From Cyanobacteria bacterium HKST-UBA02 (GTDB lineage Bacteria; Cyanobacteriota; Vampirovibrionia; Obscuribacterales; Obscuribacteraceae): a stretch of 25,082 nt of DNA. The translations under genes were made by a program, and so were the position numbers. The DNA is taken from NCBI GenBank assembly GCA_020431945.1, contig JAGQHH010000278.1, positions 1 to 25,082 of the forward strand. Reading direction: 5' to 3'. This document shows positions 1 through 7,751 of the stretch, piece after piece. The notes beneath the pieces were generated by a model. That model saw only the letters and a list, made by a program, of their open reading frames with translations, was not told the DNA's origin and made no database searches. Position 1 is the stretch's first letter, and each line of letters begins with the position of its first letter.

Positions 1-1
1 C

Positions 2-340
2 GGCGAGGATCTCAAAGGCGAGCTCCACAACCAGAGCGCCCTTCTTGGCGACAAGAGCCGGGAGAACAAGAGGCTTCACCAGGATCTGGCGAGGCTCACC
101 ACAACTCTGGAAGAGAAGCTCAAAGAGCTTGAAGAGATGAAAGCCGCCAATATGGACCTCCAGCACCAGCTCAAACAGAGAGAATCGGAGCGAGATCTCC
201 TGGCTGTGATGCTCACCGAGAAAGAAAAAGAACAGGCCCAGCAGAGCTCCACACGGTCCTCAGGGACCTACGAAGCAGCCGACTCCAGACAACAGGGCGG
301 CAGCAGCGGCGGCTTTTTCGGTAGATTCAAAGGCAAATAA
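2..340 (+). CDS. C-terminal part of a coiled-coil protein (5' end outside window)
   Basis: The frame is open from base 2, so this is the last ~112 codons of a longer gene. The first ~80 visible residues are almost wholly charged and helical (Glu, Lys, Gln, Arg, with Leu at regular intervals), as in a long coiled coil. The end changes to a Ser/Thr/Gln-rich stretch followed by a Gly-rich tail, GGSSGGFFGRFKGK, which is basic and aromatic. I do not recognise the family. An internal ATG at 137 could be mistaken for a start, but the coil continues unbroken upstream of it, so it is not the true start. The stop lies only 4 bases from the end of the convergent gene at 345. What is seen is the coil and the tail; a structural or scaffolding role is only inference. 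Confidence 0.75.
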   Translation, partial: GEDLKGELHNQSALLGDKSRENKRLHQDLARLTTTLEEKLKELEEMKAANMDLQHQLKQRESERDLLAVMLTEKEKEQAQQSSTRSSGTYEAADSRQQGGSSGGFFGRFKGK

Positions 341-344
341 CCTT

Positions 345-773
345 CTAGTTATCAGCCGTCTTAGAGGTTTTTCCAGAACTGAGGAACTGACCTACCAGGT
401 CGGTGAGCCCGCCCGCTTCCACCGTGGTCTGGCGGCGGCCGAAGACACCCTTTTTAGTGGTTACCTTATCCCCCAGAATAGTGGTTACCTCGGTCTGAGA
501 GCTTCCGAAGAGTCCTTTCTTTTTCTTCACCGAATTGCCGAATGCGCTGGCTTCGGTGCTGCTTTTCTTGAAGAGACCCTTTTTCTTTTCATATTTATTG
601 CCCAGTCTGTCTTTGACGACGGTGGTCTTGCTTCCCAGTAGACCGTTTTTAACCGTCAGCTCCTCGCCCTTGCCATCCCGGATGCTTATATTGTGGCTAT
701 CGGCGAAAGCGCCGGGGGCGAGACTTGCCGCCATAAAAGCCGAGAGAGCCAGAGCCAGTTTTTTGCTATTCAC
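345..773 (-). CDS. Small secreted protein with 22-residue KKGLFG repeats
   Basis: I chose the GTG at 773 because an AGAGGTG ribosome-binding site sits a few bases upstream of it and a clean signal peptide follows (MNSKKLALALSAFMAASLAPGAFA, cleavage probably after AFA at residue 24). A longer reading to the ATG at 806 would put charged residues before the signal. The mature part of about 118 residues is built of tandem units: residues 41-62, 63-83, 84-105 and a partial 106-121. Each begins with the pattern (V/K/T)K(N/K)G(L/V)(L/F), followed by a Thr-rich strand and a G-N/D turn. The protein is strongly basic. I know no family for it. The repeats suggest a small beta-rich exported or surface protein. 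It is divergent from the GTPase gene at 875. Confidence 0.7.
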   Translation of the reverse strand: MNSKKLALALSAFMAASLAPGAFADSHNISIRDGKGEELTVKNGLLGSKTTVVKDRLGNKYEKKKGLFKKSSTEASAFGNSVKKKKGLFGSSQTEVTTILGDKVTTKKGVFGRRQTTVEAGGLTDLVGQFLSSGKTSKTADN

Positions 774-778
774 AGTTT

Positions 779-786
779 CACCTCTT
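779..786 (-). promoter_or_regulatory. Ribosome-binding site deciding the GTG start at 773
   Basis: On the minus strand this reads AAGAGGTG, about 5 bases before the GTG at 773. There is no comparable purine-rich site before the ATG at 806. This supports the shorter protein, which begins directly at the signal peptide. Confidence 0.6.
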
Positions 787-874
787 TTCCAATCGATATT
801 AATCAAGACAGAGCACGAAGCGCAACTGTTCCCGGACTGTGAAGGAGCTGAGGCTGGTAAAATTACTGGCGATT

Positions 875-1834
875 ATGGACACTGCATATCTCGATGATCT
901 TTCCAAGAGACTGACCGGCGGCGACCGGCGCGCCCTGGCCAGGGCTATAAGCGTCGTCGAATCCGGAGGCGAAGAAGCCGCTCATCTGATAAAGGGTCTC
1001 TACCAGCGCTCCGGTAAAGCACACCTGATCGGAATCACCGGCTCCCCCGGGGTGGGCAAGTCCACCCTGGTAGACGCCCTGGTCACCGAGATCAGAAAAG
1101 AGAACAAAAAGGTAGCAGTCCTGGCGGTGGACCCATCGAGTCCCTTCACCGGCGGTGCCATTCTCGGAGACCGGATCAGAATGCAGGGGCACACCCTCGA
1201 TCCCAACGTCTATATAAGATCCATGGCAAACCGTGGTCATGCCGGCGGCGTCGCCATGGCCACTTATGATACGGTGCGCCTGCTCGAAGCTTTCGGTTTC
1301 GATGTCGTGATCATCGAGACCGTCGGAGTCGGGCAGTCCGAGCTGGCCATCGCCCAGACCGCCGATACCACCATACTCGTGCTCATGCCCGGCTCCGGCG
1401 ACGATATCCAGGCCATCAAATCCGGTATCATGGAGATCGGCGATATCTTTGTGGTGAACAAAGGCGATTTACCAGGCGCCAACAAATCGGCCTCCGAAAT
1501 TATCGCCAGCCTGGAGCTCTCTCATCTGCCCACAAAATGGTGCCCGCCTGTACTGGTGGCGATCTCGGAAAGCGGCGAAGGTGTAGACAAGGTCTGGGAA
1601 TCGGTGAAAGATCATGGCTCTTTCCTGAAAGACTCCGGTCTCATCGAAAGCCGCCGGACTGCTAAAGCCCGGGCCGAGCTAGCGGAGATCGTGGCGGATA
1701 TGGCCAGGCAGAGACTCGATCAGTCCCTGGAAAGCTCAGGCGACATGAGGGACACTCTTTCCGATGTGGTGGCTCTCAAAATCGATCCTCACACCGCCGC
1801 CGGCACCATACTCAAAAGTATCATCGGCCCCTGA
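875..1834 (+). CDS. meaB: MeaB/ArgK-type P-loop GTPase (cobalamin-mutase chaperone)
   Basis: This is a G3E-family GTPase of the MeaB/ArgK group. Such proteins gate B12 loading and protect acyl-CoA mutases such as methylmalonyl-CoA mutase. Visible motifs, numbered from the ATG at 875: Walker A GSPGVGKST at 56-64, VDPSSPFTGGAILGDR at 85-100, ETVGVGQSE at 148-156 with the switch II Gly, and NKGD at 195-198 for guanine recognition. Length (319 aa) is normal for the family. A GTG at 839 would add 12 residues; neither start has a well-spaced ribosome-binding site, and I prefer the ATG because family similarity begins after it. No mutase gene is in the window, so the partner is unknown. The last 14 bases overlap the convergent gene at 1821. 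Confidence 0.9.
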   Translation: MDTAYLDDLSKRLTGGDRRALARAISVVESGGEEAAHLIKGLYQRSGKAHLIGITGSPGVGKSTLVDALVTEIRKENKKVAVLAVDPSSPFTGGAILGDRIRMQGHTLDPNVYIRSMANRGHAGGVAMATYDTVRLLEAFGFDVVIIETVGVGQSELAIAQTADTTILVLMPGSGDDIQAIKSGIMEIGDIFVVNKGDLPGANKSASEIIASLELSHLPTKWCPPVLVAISESGEGVDKVWESVKDHGSFLKDSGLIESRRTAKARAELAEIVADMARQRLDQSLESSGDMRDTLSDVVALKIDPHTAAGTILKSIIGP

Positions 1835-2702
1835 GCTCTTTTTCGGAAACAGCTTCGAAACTTTCGCACACTGGCCAGGTCGGAAAGCTCTCCACCTGGG
1901 AAATCACATAAGACCAGTGTTTTTTGTGACCGCCTCGATAGAAATAATTGAAGAGTTTCCGCGCTCCTGATTTGTTGCCCGAATAATAAAGTCGCGCCAC
2001 TTCCAGATCTGCCCGGGACATGGTCTCTTCCCGGCCGATCATATAGTTTCGCGAAAGGTCCCTGCTCAGCAGTCTCAGATAAGCCCGATCCGGCATGGCG
2101 TCCATTACTCTTACCAGCTTCCCGTCTTTGAAAGCCAGCTCCACAGCGGTTGTTTCGGCACATCTGGCCCCGTAGTCCATCAAGTAATTGCAAGCCTGCA
2201 GGCGATTGTTCTCTCTGTCCTCGTTATAAGAGAGCCAGACGCGCCCGTAGATCCCCCTCAAAATCTCGACTCTCTCGCCGAGAACATAAGCCAGAGTGTA
2301 ATAAAACGGCTTAAAGTCATTAGGGTCATTCTCGATCTCCACCAGGGCACAGGCGACTTTGCCGCCATCTATCGAGATCCTGGCTTCACCGTTCAGGTCT
2401 CTCCGGAAAACGATTTTCTTCGCATCCGGAAAGTACAGTCTGTCGGTTTCAAGGTCACCGGAAAAGGTCCTTATATAGGCAGGGTTCTCAGAGCTGTAGA
2501 GCTCTATTCTGTTTCCGCCGGTGCTGAGCACCTCGGTGGGAACAGCAACTCTTTCTTTCACAGGCCCGGCCGGGGTCGGGGCAGGAGCTTTCTTCTCGAG
2601 CCAGAGCCCGGGGCCGAAATAGCTGAGCCCGGCAAGACCGGCCATAGCGATGCAGGCAGCAAGCAATGCGCTCAGACGATGGCGATGCAGAATGATTCTC
2701 AT
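1821..2702 (-). CDS. Membrane-anchored hypothetical protein
   Basis: 293 residues that I do not recognise. The N-terminus is a short basic stretch then a hydrophobic segment (about residues 9-31), which looks like a signal anchor. A Pro/Ala/Lys-rich spacer follows (about 33-55), so the bulk is probably outside the cytoplasm. Residues 60-200 look beta-rich. The last ~90 residues are helical and include ADLEVARLYYSGNKSGARKLF, which resembles a TPR/Sel1-like helix pair but is not a clear match. The start ATG at 2702 has GGAAG just upstream. The 3' end overlaps the convergent GTPase gene by 14 bases. No function can be assigned. Confidence 0.65.
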   Translation of the reverse strand: MRIILHRHRLSALLAACIAMAGLAGLSYFGPGLWLEKKAPAPTPAGPVKERVAVPTEVLSTGGNRIELYSSENPAYIRTFSGDLETDRLYFPDAKKIVFRRDLNGEARISIDGGKVACALVEIENDPNDFKPFYYTLAYVLGERVEILRGIYGRVWLSYNEDRENNRLQACNYLMDYGARCAETTAVELAFKDGKLVRVMDAMPDRAYLRLLSRDLSRNYMIGREETMSRADLEVARLYYSGNKSGARKLFNYFYRGGHKKHWSYVISQVESFPTWPVCESFEAVSEKELRGR

Positions 2703-2731
2703 ACTTCCATCTTAATGTCAGACCTTCGCCC

Positions 2732-2752
2732 GGGCAAGTATTTGCCCTTTTT
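2732..2752 (+). terminator. Intrinsic terminator-like hairpin, plus-strand orientation
   Basis: GGGCAA (2732-2737), a 4-base loop GTAT and TTGCCC (2742-2747) make a perfect 6-bp stem followed directly by five T on the plus strand. This is the form of a Rho-independent terminator for plus-strand transcripts. The flanking genes are both on the minus strand. The only plus gene it could serve is meaB, about 900 bases upstream, so its purpose may be to stop read-through antisense to the gene at 1821-2702. Confidence 0.5.
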
Positions 2753-2782
2753 GAAAATTCGCCCCGTCGCCCCGGCTTGCTC

Positions 2783-2983
2783 TCACTTTTTTCCCCGACC
2801 TTCGGATCTCTTACCCGTCCATCCGAAGTATCTTGCGCTCAAATAAAAGCAAACGCCACTAACACAGTAAAAGACATATGCTAACGGATCGTGAGGGCGC
2901 GCGTAAAACGCTAAACCCTGATATGCAATGTCAAAGAAAATTAGCCCAATGACCGCATAGACCAAACCGAAAATGAGTTTCAT
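2783..2983 (-). CDS. Small two-helix membrane protein
   Basis: 66 residues starting MKLIFGLVYAVIGLIFFDIA. There are two hydrophobic segments, about residues 2-20 and 34-50, and a short basic C-terminal tail (TGKRSEGRGKK), which is expected to face the cytoplasm. I know no family for it. The coding case rests on the ATG at 2983, the plausible two-helix hairpin and a position that fills an otherwise empty stretch. Codon evidence is weak because it is so short, and no strong ribosome-binding site is seen. It could be a real small membrane protein or a chance frame. Confidence 0.5.
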   Translation of the reverse strand: MKLIFGLVYAVIGLIFFDIAYQGLAFYARPHDPLAYVFYCVSGVCFYLSARYFGWTGKRSEGRGKK

Positions 2984-3000
2984 GACACAATCATAGCTTC

Positions 3001-3028
3001 AAAAAAAAGAATGGCACCCCTCTTCTAG
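3001..3028 (-). terminator. Possible terminator of the MFS/two-component operon
   Basis: Just after the stop of the MFS gene, the minus strand has a weak imperfect hairpin (AGAA...TTCT arms with an inner GG/CC pair) followed by eight T (complement of A at 3001-3008). The T run is good and the stem is poor, so this is tentative. Confidence 0.35.
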
Positions 3029-4332
3029 CCGGTCTCTTCTCCGGTCTCTTCTCTGGTCTCTTCTCTAACGAGGCCTGTCGAATCCGGCATGAAAAGCGTG
3101 GCGAGCAGACCGATCAGATAAACCAGGGAGACACAGGCACCGGCAAAAGCGAAAGAGCCGCCGAAAAGCTTGACGAGCTGACCGCCCAGAATCGAGGCGA
3201 GCCCGGCGAAGATCCGGCCGCACTGGATGCTGAATCCGAAAGCCGTGGCGCGCAGGCGAGTATCGAAAAGCTCCGGGACATAGATAAAGAGATAAGTGTA
3301 AGGGGCAAGAACGAAAAAGCCCTCGACAAAGGTCCAGCAAAGCAGGCCTCCACCGAATGCCCGGGTGGTGAGGAACATTCCCAGGCTGCAAATCAGCGCG
3401 CCGGTGAAGGCTATCCGGAATGACCAGCGCCGGCCGAACCTCAAGATAAAATACCCACCGCTTGCGGCTCCGAGGATCGCCCCGAGATTGCGAGAGATCA
3501 CTGCATAGCTCCGCTCCTCGACAGCAACAGTGCCGGTGAGCTGATTGATCCAGGCAGGCACCCAGGCGATCACTGCATAGGTCCCGATACAGACGGTGGA
3601 GGCGAGAACCACCAGCACCATCACCTTTTTGAGATTCTCCCTGGCAAAGAGCTCGAAAAGCGGAAGCTTGAGAAGACGGCTCTGATAATCATCGAGCTCC
3701 GCTCCGGGCATGGAGGCGATCTTGCGCCGGTGCTCCCGTATCATTCGCGCATCTTCGGTGTCCTCGAGCTTGAATCTCATATAGAGCGCCAGGAGAGCCG
3801 GGACTATACCGAAAAGATAGAGGACCCGCCAGCCCTGGCTGCCCACCAGGAGATTGACGGCGCCCAGAACCAGATAACCGATGGAAAAGCCTGATTGCAA
3901 TATGCCGGTGGCATGCAGCCTGGCATTGCCCTTCCATGCCTCGGCCAGCATCACGCCCCCGATACTGATCTCTCCCCCGATACCGAGCCCGACCACGAAT
4001 CTATACAAAGCCAGCTCCTGCCAGCTATGACTGGTGGCGCAGAGACCGGTGAAAAGCGCGTAGAGGATGACTGTCGATATAAGAGTAGCGGTCCGCCCGA
4101 GACGGTCGGCCATGACACCGAATATGACGGCACCTGCGGCCCAGCCGAACATGAAGGTGGCCATGATCAGAGAGCCGTACACTCCTATGTCCGAGTCGGA
4201 GACGTTACCGAGCAGCTCTTTCAGACAGGGATGCAGGGTGAGAACATAAATCGAGGCATCCATGCCGTCGAAAACCATCCCGAGAAAACAGGCGATCAGG
4301 ACATGGAGATTCTTTCTGTCCGGACTATCCAA
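3025..4332 (-). CDS. MFS metabolite:H+ symporter
   Basis: A 435-residue major facilitator transporter with about 12 hydrophobic segments. Family marks are FDGMDASIYVL in helix 1 (21-31), the loop 2-3 signature GVMADRLGR (72-80) and GIGGEISIGGVMLAEAW in helix 4. This resembles the metabolite:H+ / aromatic-acid:H+ symporter groups that carry organic acids or sugar acids. The substrate cannot be read from sequence. The start is a TTG at 4332 overlapping the kinase stop by 8 bases; a later start would cut helix 1. The last 13 residues (REETREETGEETG) come from a 12-base tandem repeat. Coupling to a TctE-like kinase suggests a carboxylate as substrate or signal, which is inference. Confidence 0.88.
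   Translation of the reverse strand: MDSPDRKNLHVLIACFLGMVFDGMDASIYVLTLHPCLKELLGNVSDSDIGVYGSLIMATFMFGWAAGAVIFGVMADRLGRTATLISTVILYALFTGLCATSHSWQELALYRFVVGLGIGGEISIGGVMLAEAWKGNARLHATGILQSGFSIGYLVLGAVNLLVGSQGWRVLYLFGIVPALLALYMRFKLEDTEDARMIREHRRKIASMPGAELDDYQSRLLKLPLFELFARENLKKVMVLVVLASTVCIGTYAVIAWVPAWINQLTGTVAVEERSYAVISRNLGAILGAASGGYFILRFGRRWSFRIAFTGALICSLGMFLTTRAFGGGLLCWTFVEGFFVLAPYTYLFIYVPELFDTRLRATAFGFSIQCGRIFAGLASILGGQLVKLFGGSFAFAGACVSLVYLIGLLATLFMPDSTGLVREETREETGEETG
3031..3066. repeat. 12-bp tandem repeat, three copies, in the MFS C-terminal tail
   Basis: Three adjacent units of GGTCTCTTCTC(C/T) at 3031-3042, 3043-3054 and 3055-3066. The second and third are identical and the first differs by one base. 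The unit is a multiple of three, so copy changes would lengthen or shorten the REET/GEET tail without a frameshift. Confidence 0.85.
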
Positions 4333-5689
4333 AAGAGACTACCACTCTGGTTCCCTTTCCTCCCTCGCCTGCGGCGATGGTGACCGTGGCGCTATGAGCC
4401 CTGGCCACTTCCTTGACTATAGAGAGACCGAGACCGCTTCCTATCCCTTTGCTGGGGTCGATTCTATAGAAGCGATCGAAGACCTTCTCTCTCTGGTCTT
4501 CCTGAATCCCCTCCCCGGTGTCTTCCACGGTCAGACCGGGAGGCTCGGCGCAAAGTGTGATGGTGATCTCGCCTCCAGCCGGTGTATAGGCGATGGCGTT
4601 CTCCACCAGATTGAAAAGCAAATGTCTGAGACCGGCGAAGTCCCCCGGAATCGTAAGGGAATCTCCGGCGATACCTGCCCTGAGATCCTTTTCGGCAATC
4701 CGGGGCTCCAGCTCTTCCAGAACATCCCTTGCCAGATCCTCGAGATCGACATTCTCTTTTTCCGGCTCAGCTTTGGCGCCCACCGACACCATGCGCTCCA
4801 GGGCGAGAAGCTGGTTGACCATGCGGGAAGCCCTGTCGATACCGAGATCGAGTTGGGCCAGGACATGCTGCATGTCCTCCTTCTCCTCCATCTGGACACC
4901 GATACTGGAATAGGTCTTGAGCCCGGCAAGAGGGGTGCGGAGCTGGTGCGCGGCGTCAGCGAGCAAGCGCTCATGAGATTCCATCTCTTCTTTGAGTCGC
5001 TCCAGGAGCTGGTTCAGGGCCAGGACCAGAGAGTCGACCTCCTCAGGCACATCGAGAGTGGGCACCGGGGAGAGATCGCTTTTCGTTCGCTTTTGAATAT
5101 GGCCCCGGAGAAGCTCTACCGGTGCCAGACCCCGTCTGACTCCCACGAGGACGGCACCGAGACCGAGAGCGATGGTGAGCAGTTGAAGACCGGCAATGGC
5201 AAAAAGAATCTTCTGCCTGATCTTGTCCCGGCTCCTTGTAGTCTCCGCCACCTGCACCACCACTGTCCGATCCGGATGCTCCTCCACTTCCATCTTGAGC
5301 TCCGCCAGGCGGCAGCTCTTGCCATTGAGATCGATACTGCTCACGACCGGAATATCGTTGCGAAGCGGATGAGAGAGCGCCGGCAGGTTCGGGTCCCCCG
5401 AGACAACATTGCCGGCGTCATCGATAATCCGGTAGAAGAACTCATCGGTATTGTCATATTTCAGAATGGCGAGAGCCGCCGGAGGAAGGTCGACAGTGAT
5501 GCTTCGATCCTTGATTCTGACTCTGCCTACGATGGAGTCGGCGGCATTGAGGAGCTCCCGGTCGAAGGCTTCCCGGGAGAAGCCGGTGATCAGCCAGTAG
5601 GTCAGAAAGGCGCTGCTTATCCAGAGAAGGAAGAGGGCCGGCACCAGCCAGAAAAGAATCTCTTTGCGGATCGAGCGTGCCCTGGTCAT
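4325..5689 (-). CDS. Sensor histidine kinase, TctE/QseC-like
   Basis: An inner-membrane kinase of 454 residues. Order of parts: TM1 about 12-35; periplasmic domain about 36-158 resembling the 2CSK_N sensor (ELLNAADSIVGRV, then FYRIIDDAGNVVSGDPNLP); TM2 about 160-183; HAMP-like linker; dimerisation helix with the phosphorylated His248 in AHQLRTPLAGLKT; ATPase domain with the N box around NLVENAIAYTP (360-370), G1 DTGEGI (390-395), the F box FDRFYR and G2 GSGLGLS (417-423). It starts at 5689, sharing ATGA with the regulator stop. The 2CSK_N domain is known from TctE-type citrate or carboxylate sensing kinases. The sensor has few Met, His or Cys, so a metal signal is not evident. Confidence 0.93.
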   Translation of the reverse strand: MTRARSIRKEILFWLVPALFLLWISSAFLTYWLITGFSREAFDRELLNAADSIVGRVRIKDRSITVDLPPAALAILKYDNTDEFFYRIIDDAGNVVSGDPNLPALSHPLRNDIPVVSSIDLNGKSCRLAELKMEVEEHPDRTVVVQVAETTRSRDKIRQKILFAIAGLQLLTIALGLGAVLVGVRRGLAPVELLRGHIQKRTKSDLSPVPTLDVPEEVDSLVLALNQLLERLKEEMESHERLLADAAHQLRTPLAGLKTYSSIGVQMEEKEDMQHVLAQLDLGIDRASRMVNQLLALERMVSVGAKAEPEKENVDLEDLARDVLEELEPRIAEKDLRAGIAGDSLTIPGDFAGLRHLLFNLVENAIAYTPAGGEITITLCAEPPGLTVEDTGEGIQEDQREKVFDRFYRIDPSKGIGSGLGLSIVKEVARAHSATVTIAAGEGGKGTRVVVSFG

Positions 5690-6348
5690 TTCGTTAGCTG
5701 GTAACCGAAGCCGCGGACTGTCTTGATCGTTACGGAGGAGACCGAGAGCTTTTTGCGGAGCCGGTGAATCACTATCTCCAGAGCGTTCTCGCTTGATTCG
5801 TCGAGGAAGTCCGAGACCTTGTCGATCAGTTGCTGCTTGCCCACCACCTGGCCGCCGGCGCTCACCAGCATATTGAGGACCGCCGCCTCTTTGGGAGTGA
5901 GACTGACGGACTCGCCGGCAAGGGTAATCTCACCACTGGTGGTATCAAGGCTGAGATCACCGAAACTGTGCTCGGTCTGATTGCGCCAGGTGTTCTTTCT
6001 CAGGGCCGCACGCATACGAGCCTCCAGCTCGCCGAAATCGAAAGGTTTGACCAGATAGTCGTTGGCGCCGAGATTGAGACCGAGGATCTTCTCCGGAACC
6101 GTATCCCGGGCAGTGATTATGATAACGGGTATCTCGTTTCCCCCGGAGCGCAGGGACTCCAGGGTCTTGAGCCCGTCCATGTCCGGCAGCCCCAGATCCA
6201 GGAGCATCAGGTCGTAAGGGACCATGGAGACCGCCGCCATAGCCTCGAGACCATTGCCTACGAGGTCGACCTTATACCCCTTATGTTTGAGGGCCAGGGC
6301 TAAAGCCGACTTGAGATATTCGTCATCTTCGACAAGTAAGATCCGCAT
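5686..6348 (-). CDS. OmpR/PhoB-family response regulator
   Basis: A 220-residue transcription factor. The receiver domain (1-~115) has the acidic pair D8/D9 in LLVEDDE, phospho-acceptor D51 in LLDLGLPDMDG, T79 in IIITARD and K101 in LVKPFDF. A winged-helix DNA-binding domain follows (~125-220), ending RGFGYQLTK. The start is the ATG at 6348, where receiver similarity begins; the open frame runs on to 6474 but has no similarity there. It shares a 4-base overlap with the kinase gene and is transcribed away from the RND pump operon. The likely targets are its own operon, the divergent pump genes, or both. Confidence 0.95.
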   Translation of the reverse strand: MRILLVEDDEYLKSALALALKHKGYKVDLVGNGLEAMAAVSMVPYDLMLLDLGLPDMDGLKTLESLRSGGNEIPVIIITARDTVPEKILGLNLGANDYLVKPFDFGELEARMRAALRKNTWRNQTEHSFGDLSLDTTSGEITLAGESVSLTPKEAAVLNMLVSAGGQVVGKQQLIDKVSDFLDESSENALEIVIHRLRKKLSVSSVTIKTVRGFGYQLTK

Positions 6349-6439
6349 AATCACATATATTTGGCCTTTTGAAAGGAAATTGCAAGGTAACGGGGATAAA
6401 GTAGGTCTTGCAAGCCCGGGCAGAGATTTCGCACTTCTA
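6349..6439. promoter_or_regulatory. Divergent control region between regulator and pump operons
   Basis: 91 bases separate two divergent starts. They contain TTGCAAG twice in the same direction (6380-6386 and 6408-6414; the second lies inside the palindrome CTTGCAAG) and a short palindrome CCTTTTGAAAGG (6365-6376). OmpR-type regulators usually bind direct repeats, though commonly at closer spacing than the 28 bases seen here. I could not settle on a convincing -35/-10 pair on either strand. Confidence 0.3.
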
Positions 6440-7738
6440 ATGAGCACTTTTCGCGGATTCGAGCTAATAGCCATTATCGCCCTGACAGTCCTGCTTTCGG
6501 GCTGTCAGTCCGCCAACGGCAAGAAAATATCCACCGGCAATCACTGTACCAGCCACTCTAAAGGCACAGTGGTCTTCGAGCCGGACAGCCCTGTTTTGAA
6601 AGATATCAAGGTCACCACGGTGAAAGAGCGCAAGCTCGAGCATCTGGTTGAAGCCAATGCTCAGCTCCAGCCCAATGCCAACTCGGTTACCAGAATCAAT
6701 CCCCCCATCGCCGGACAGGTCACCAGTATCTGCGCCAATCTCGGCGATTCGGTCCGGGCCGGGCAGCTTGTCGCCACCATCAACAGCCGTGAAGTGGGAG
6801 TGATGATCGCCGATCTTATTAATGAAGAGACTGAAATCGACTCCGCTCTCTCCCGGGAACTCCTCGATCTCGACTATGAGCTCAAACGTCTTGAAGCCCA
6901 GGTGGATCTGGACAGCAAGCGTTACGAGAGAGCTCGTCTGCTCATGGAGGAGAAAATCGGCTCCCGGGCCACTCTCGAGACCGCCGATACCGAGCTCAAG
7001 AAAAACGAGCTCATAGTCCAGGCTACCTGCGCCAAACGAGTCAAACTCCAGAATGTCGCCGACGAGAAAAAGCGCCTGGCCAGGCTGGCTCTCAAGCAGA
7101 GACTGAAAGTCCTGGGCATGACTCCTGAAGCCGTAGACAAGATCATCGCCAGCAAGAGCATCGTCAACGCGCTGCCTATCTGCACTCCCCAGGCAGGCAT
7201 AGTGCTCGAGCGCAATGTCAATGACGGCGAGCTCGCCGATCCGAGCAAGACTCTTTTCGTCATCGACGATATCGACAATCTCTGGCTTGTCGCCGATATC
7301 TTCGAGAAAGACATCAAATATATAAGCGTCGGCGAGGATGTCGATTTCGTGGTGGACAGTTTCCCGGACGAGCGTTTCCGGGCCCGCCTGGACTATGTGG
7401 CGGGCACCATCAATCCTGATACCCGCACCCTGCCGGTGCGTTGCACTGTTTCGAACAAAGGTCTCAAGCTCAAGCCCAAGATGTTCGGACGGATGCGCAT
7501 ACATGTAGCCGAAAGGCTCGTGCCTTCCATCCCCAGGACAGCAGTACAGAACATAGGCGCCCGCAAAGTAGTCTATTGCGCGATAAACAAGAACACATTC
7601 AAGCAGAAAGAAGTGGTCCTCGGGCAGGAATCGGGAGACTTCGTGGAAGTGGTCTCCGGTCTCAATCTCAATGATCCGGTGGTAGCCGAGGGCACCTTCA
7701 AACTCAGGGCGCAATCAGCCAAGCTAGCGCATCTCTGA
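6440..7738 (+). CDS. RND efflux membrane-fusion lipoprotein (CusB/CzcB-like)
   Basis: A 432-residue periplasmic adaptor that would join the RND pump to an outer-membrane channel. The ATG at 6440 gives a lipoprotein signal with lipobox LSGC (Cys22), so the protein is anchored by lipid. It has the expected order: barrel-sandwich half (NPPIAGQVTSICANLGDSVRAGQLVA), a long helical hairpin (about 120-240, charged and heptad-like), the second lipoyl half (TPQAGIVLERNVNDGELADPSKTLFVIDD), then beta-barrel and membrane-proximal parts. The frame is open upstream to 6224 but that part lacks similarity. The mature start has GNHCTSHS, a few possible metal ligands, though not a known domain. It lies 13 bases from the pump gene. 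Confidence 0.92.
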   Translation: MSTFRGFELIAIIALTVLLSGCQSANGKKISTGNHCTSHSKGTVVFEPDSPVLKDIKVTTVKERKLEHLVEANAQLQPNANSVTRINPPIAGQVTSICANLGDSVRAGQLVATINSREVGVMIADLINEETEIDSALSRELLDLDYELKRLEAQVDLDSKRYERARLLMEEKIGSRATLETADTELKKNELIVQATCAKRVKLQNVADEKKRLARLALKQRLKVLGMTPEAVDKIIASKSIVNALPICTPQAGIVLERNVNDGELADPSKTLFVIDDIDNLWLVADIFEKDIKYISVGEDVDFVVDSFPDERFRARLDYVAGTINPDTRTLPVRCTVSNKGLKLKPKMFGRMRIHVAERLVPSIPRTAVQNIGARKVVYCAINKNTFKQKEVVLGQESGDFVEVVSGLNLNDPVVAEGTFKLRAQSAKLAHL

Positions 7739-7751
7739 GGTCAGCCAGGCT

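Noticed and set aside
4262..5704. 480-codon open frame on the plus strand, longer than the kinase gene it opposes
   Set aside because: The minus-strand frame has every histidine-kinase motif. The plus frame has no recognisable domain and is an antisense shadow caused by GC-rich codon use.
6224..6439. Extension of the membrane-fusion gene upstream to 6224
   Set aside because: It would place a long non-similar stretch before a clear lipoprotein signal and overlap the regulator gene.
6349..6474. Extension of the response regulator to an ATG at 6474
   Set aside because: The extra 42 residues have no receiver similarity and would overlap the start of the divergent lipoprotein gene.
6464..7714. 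Long minus-strand open frame opposite the membrane-fusion gene
   Set aside because: Acidic low-information translation with no domain; the plus frame has a lipobox and adaptor domains.
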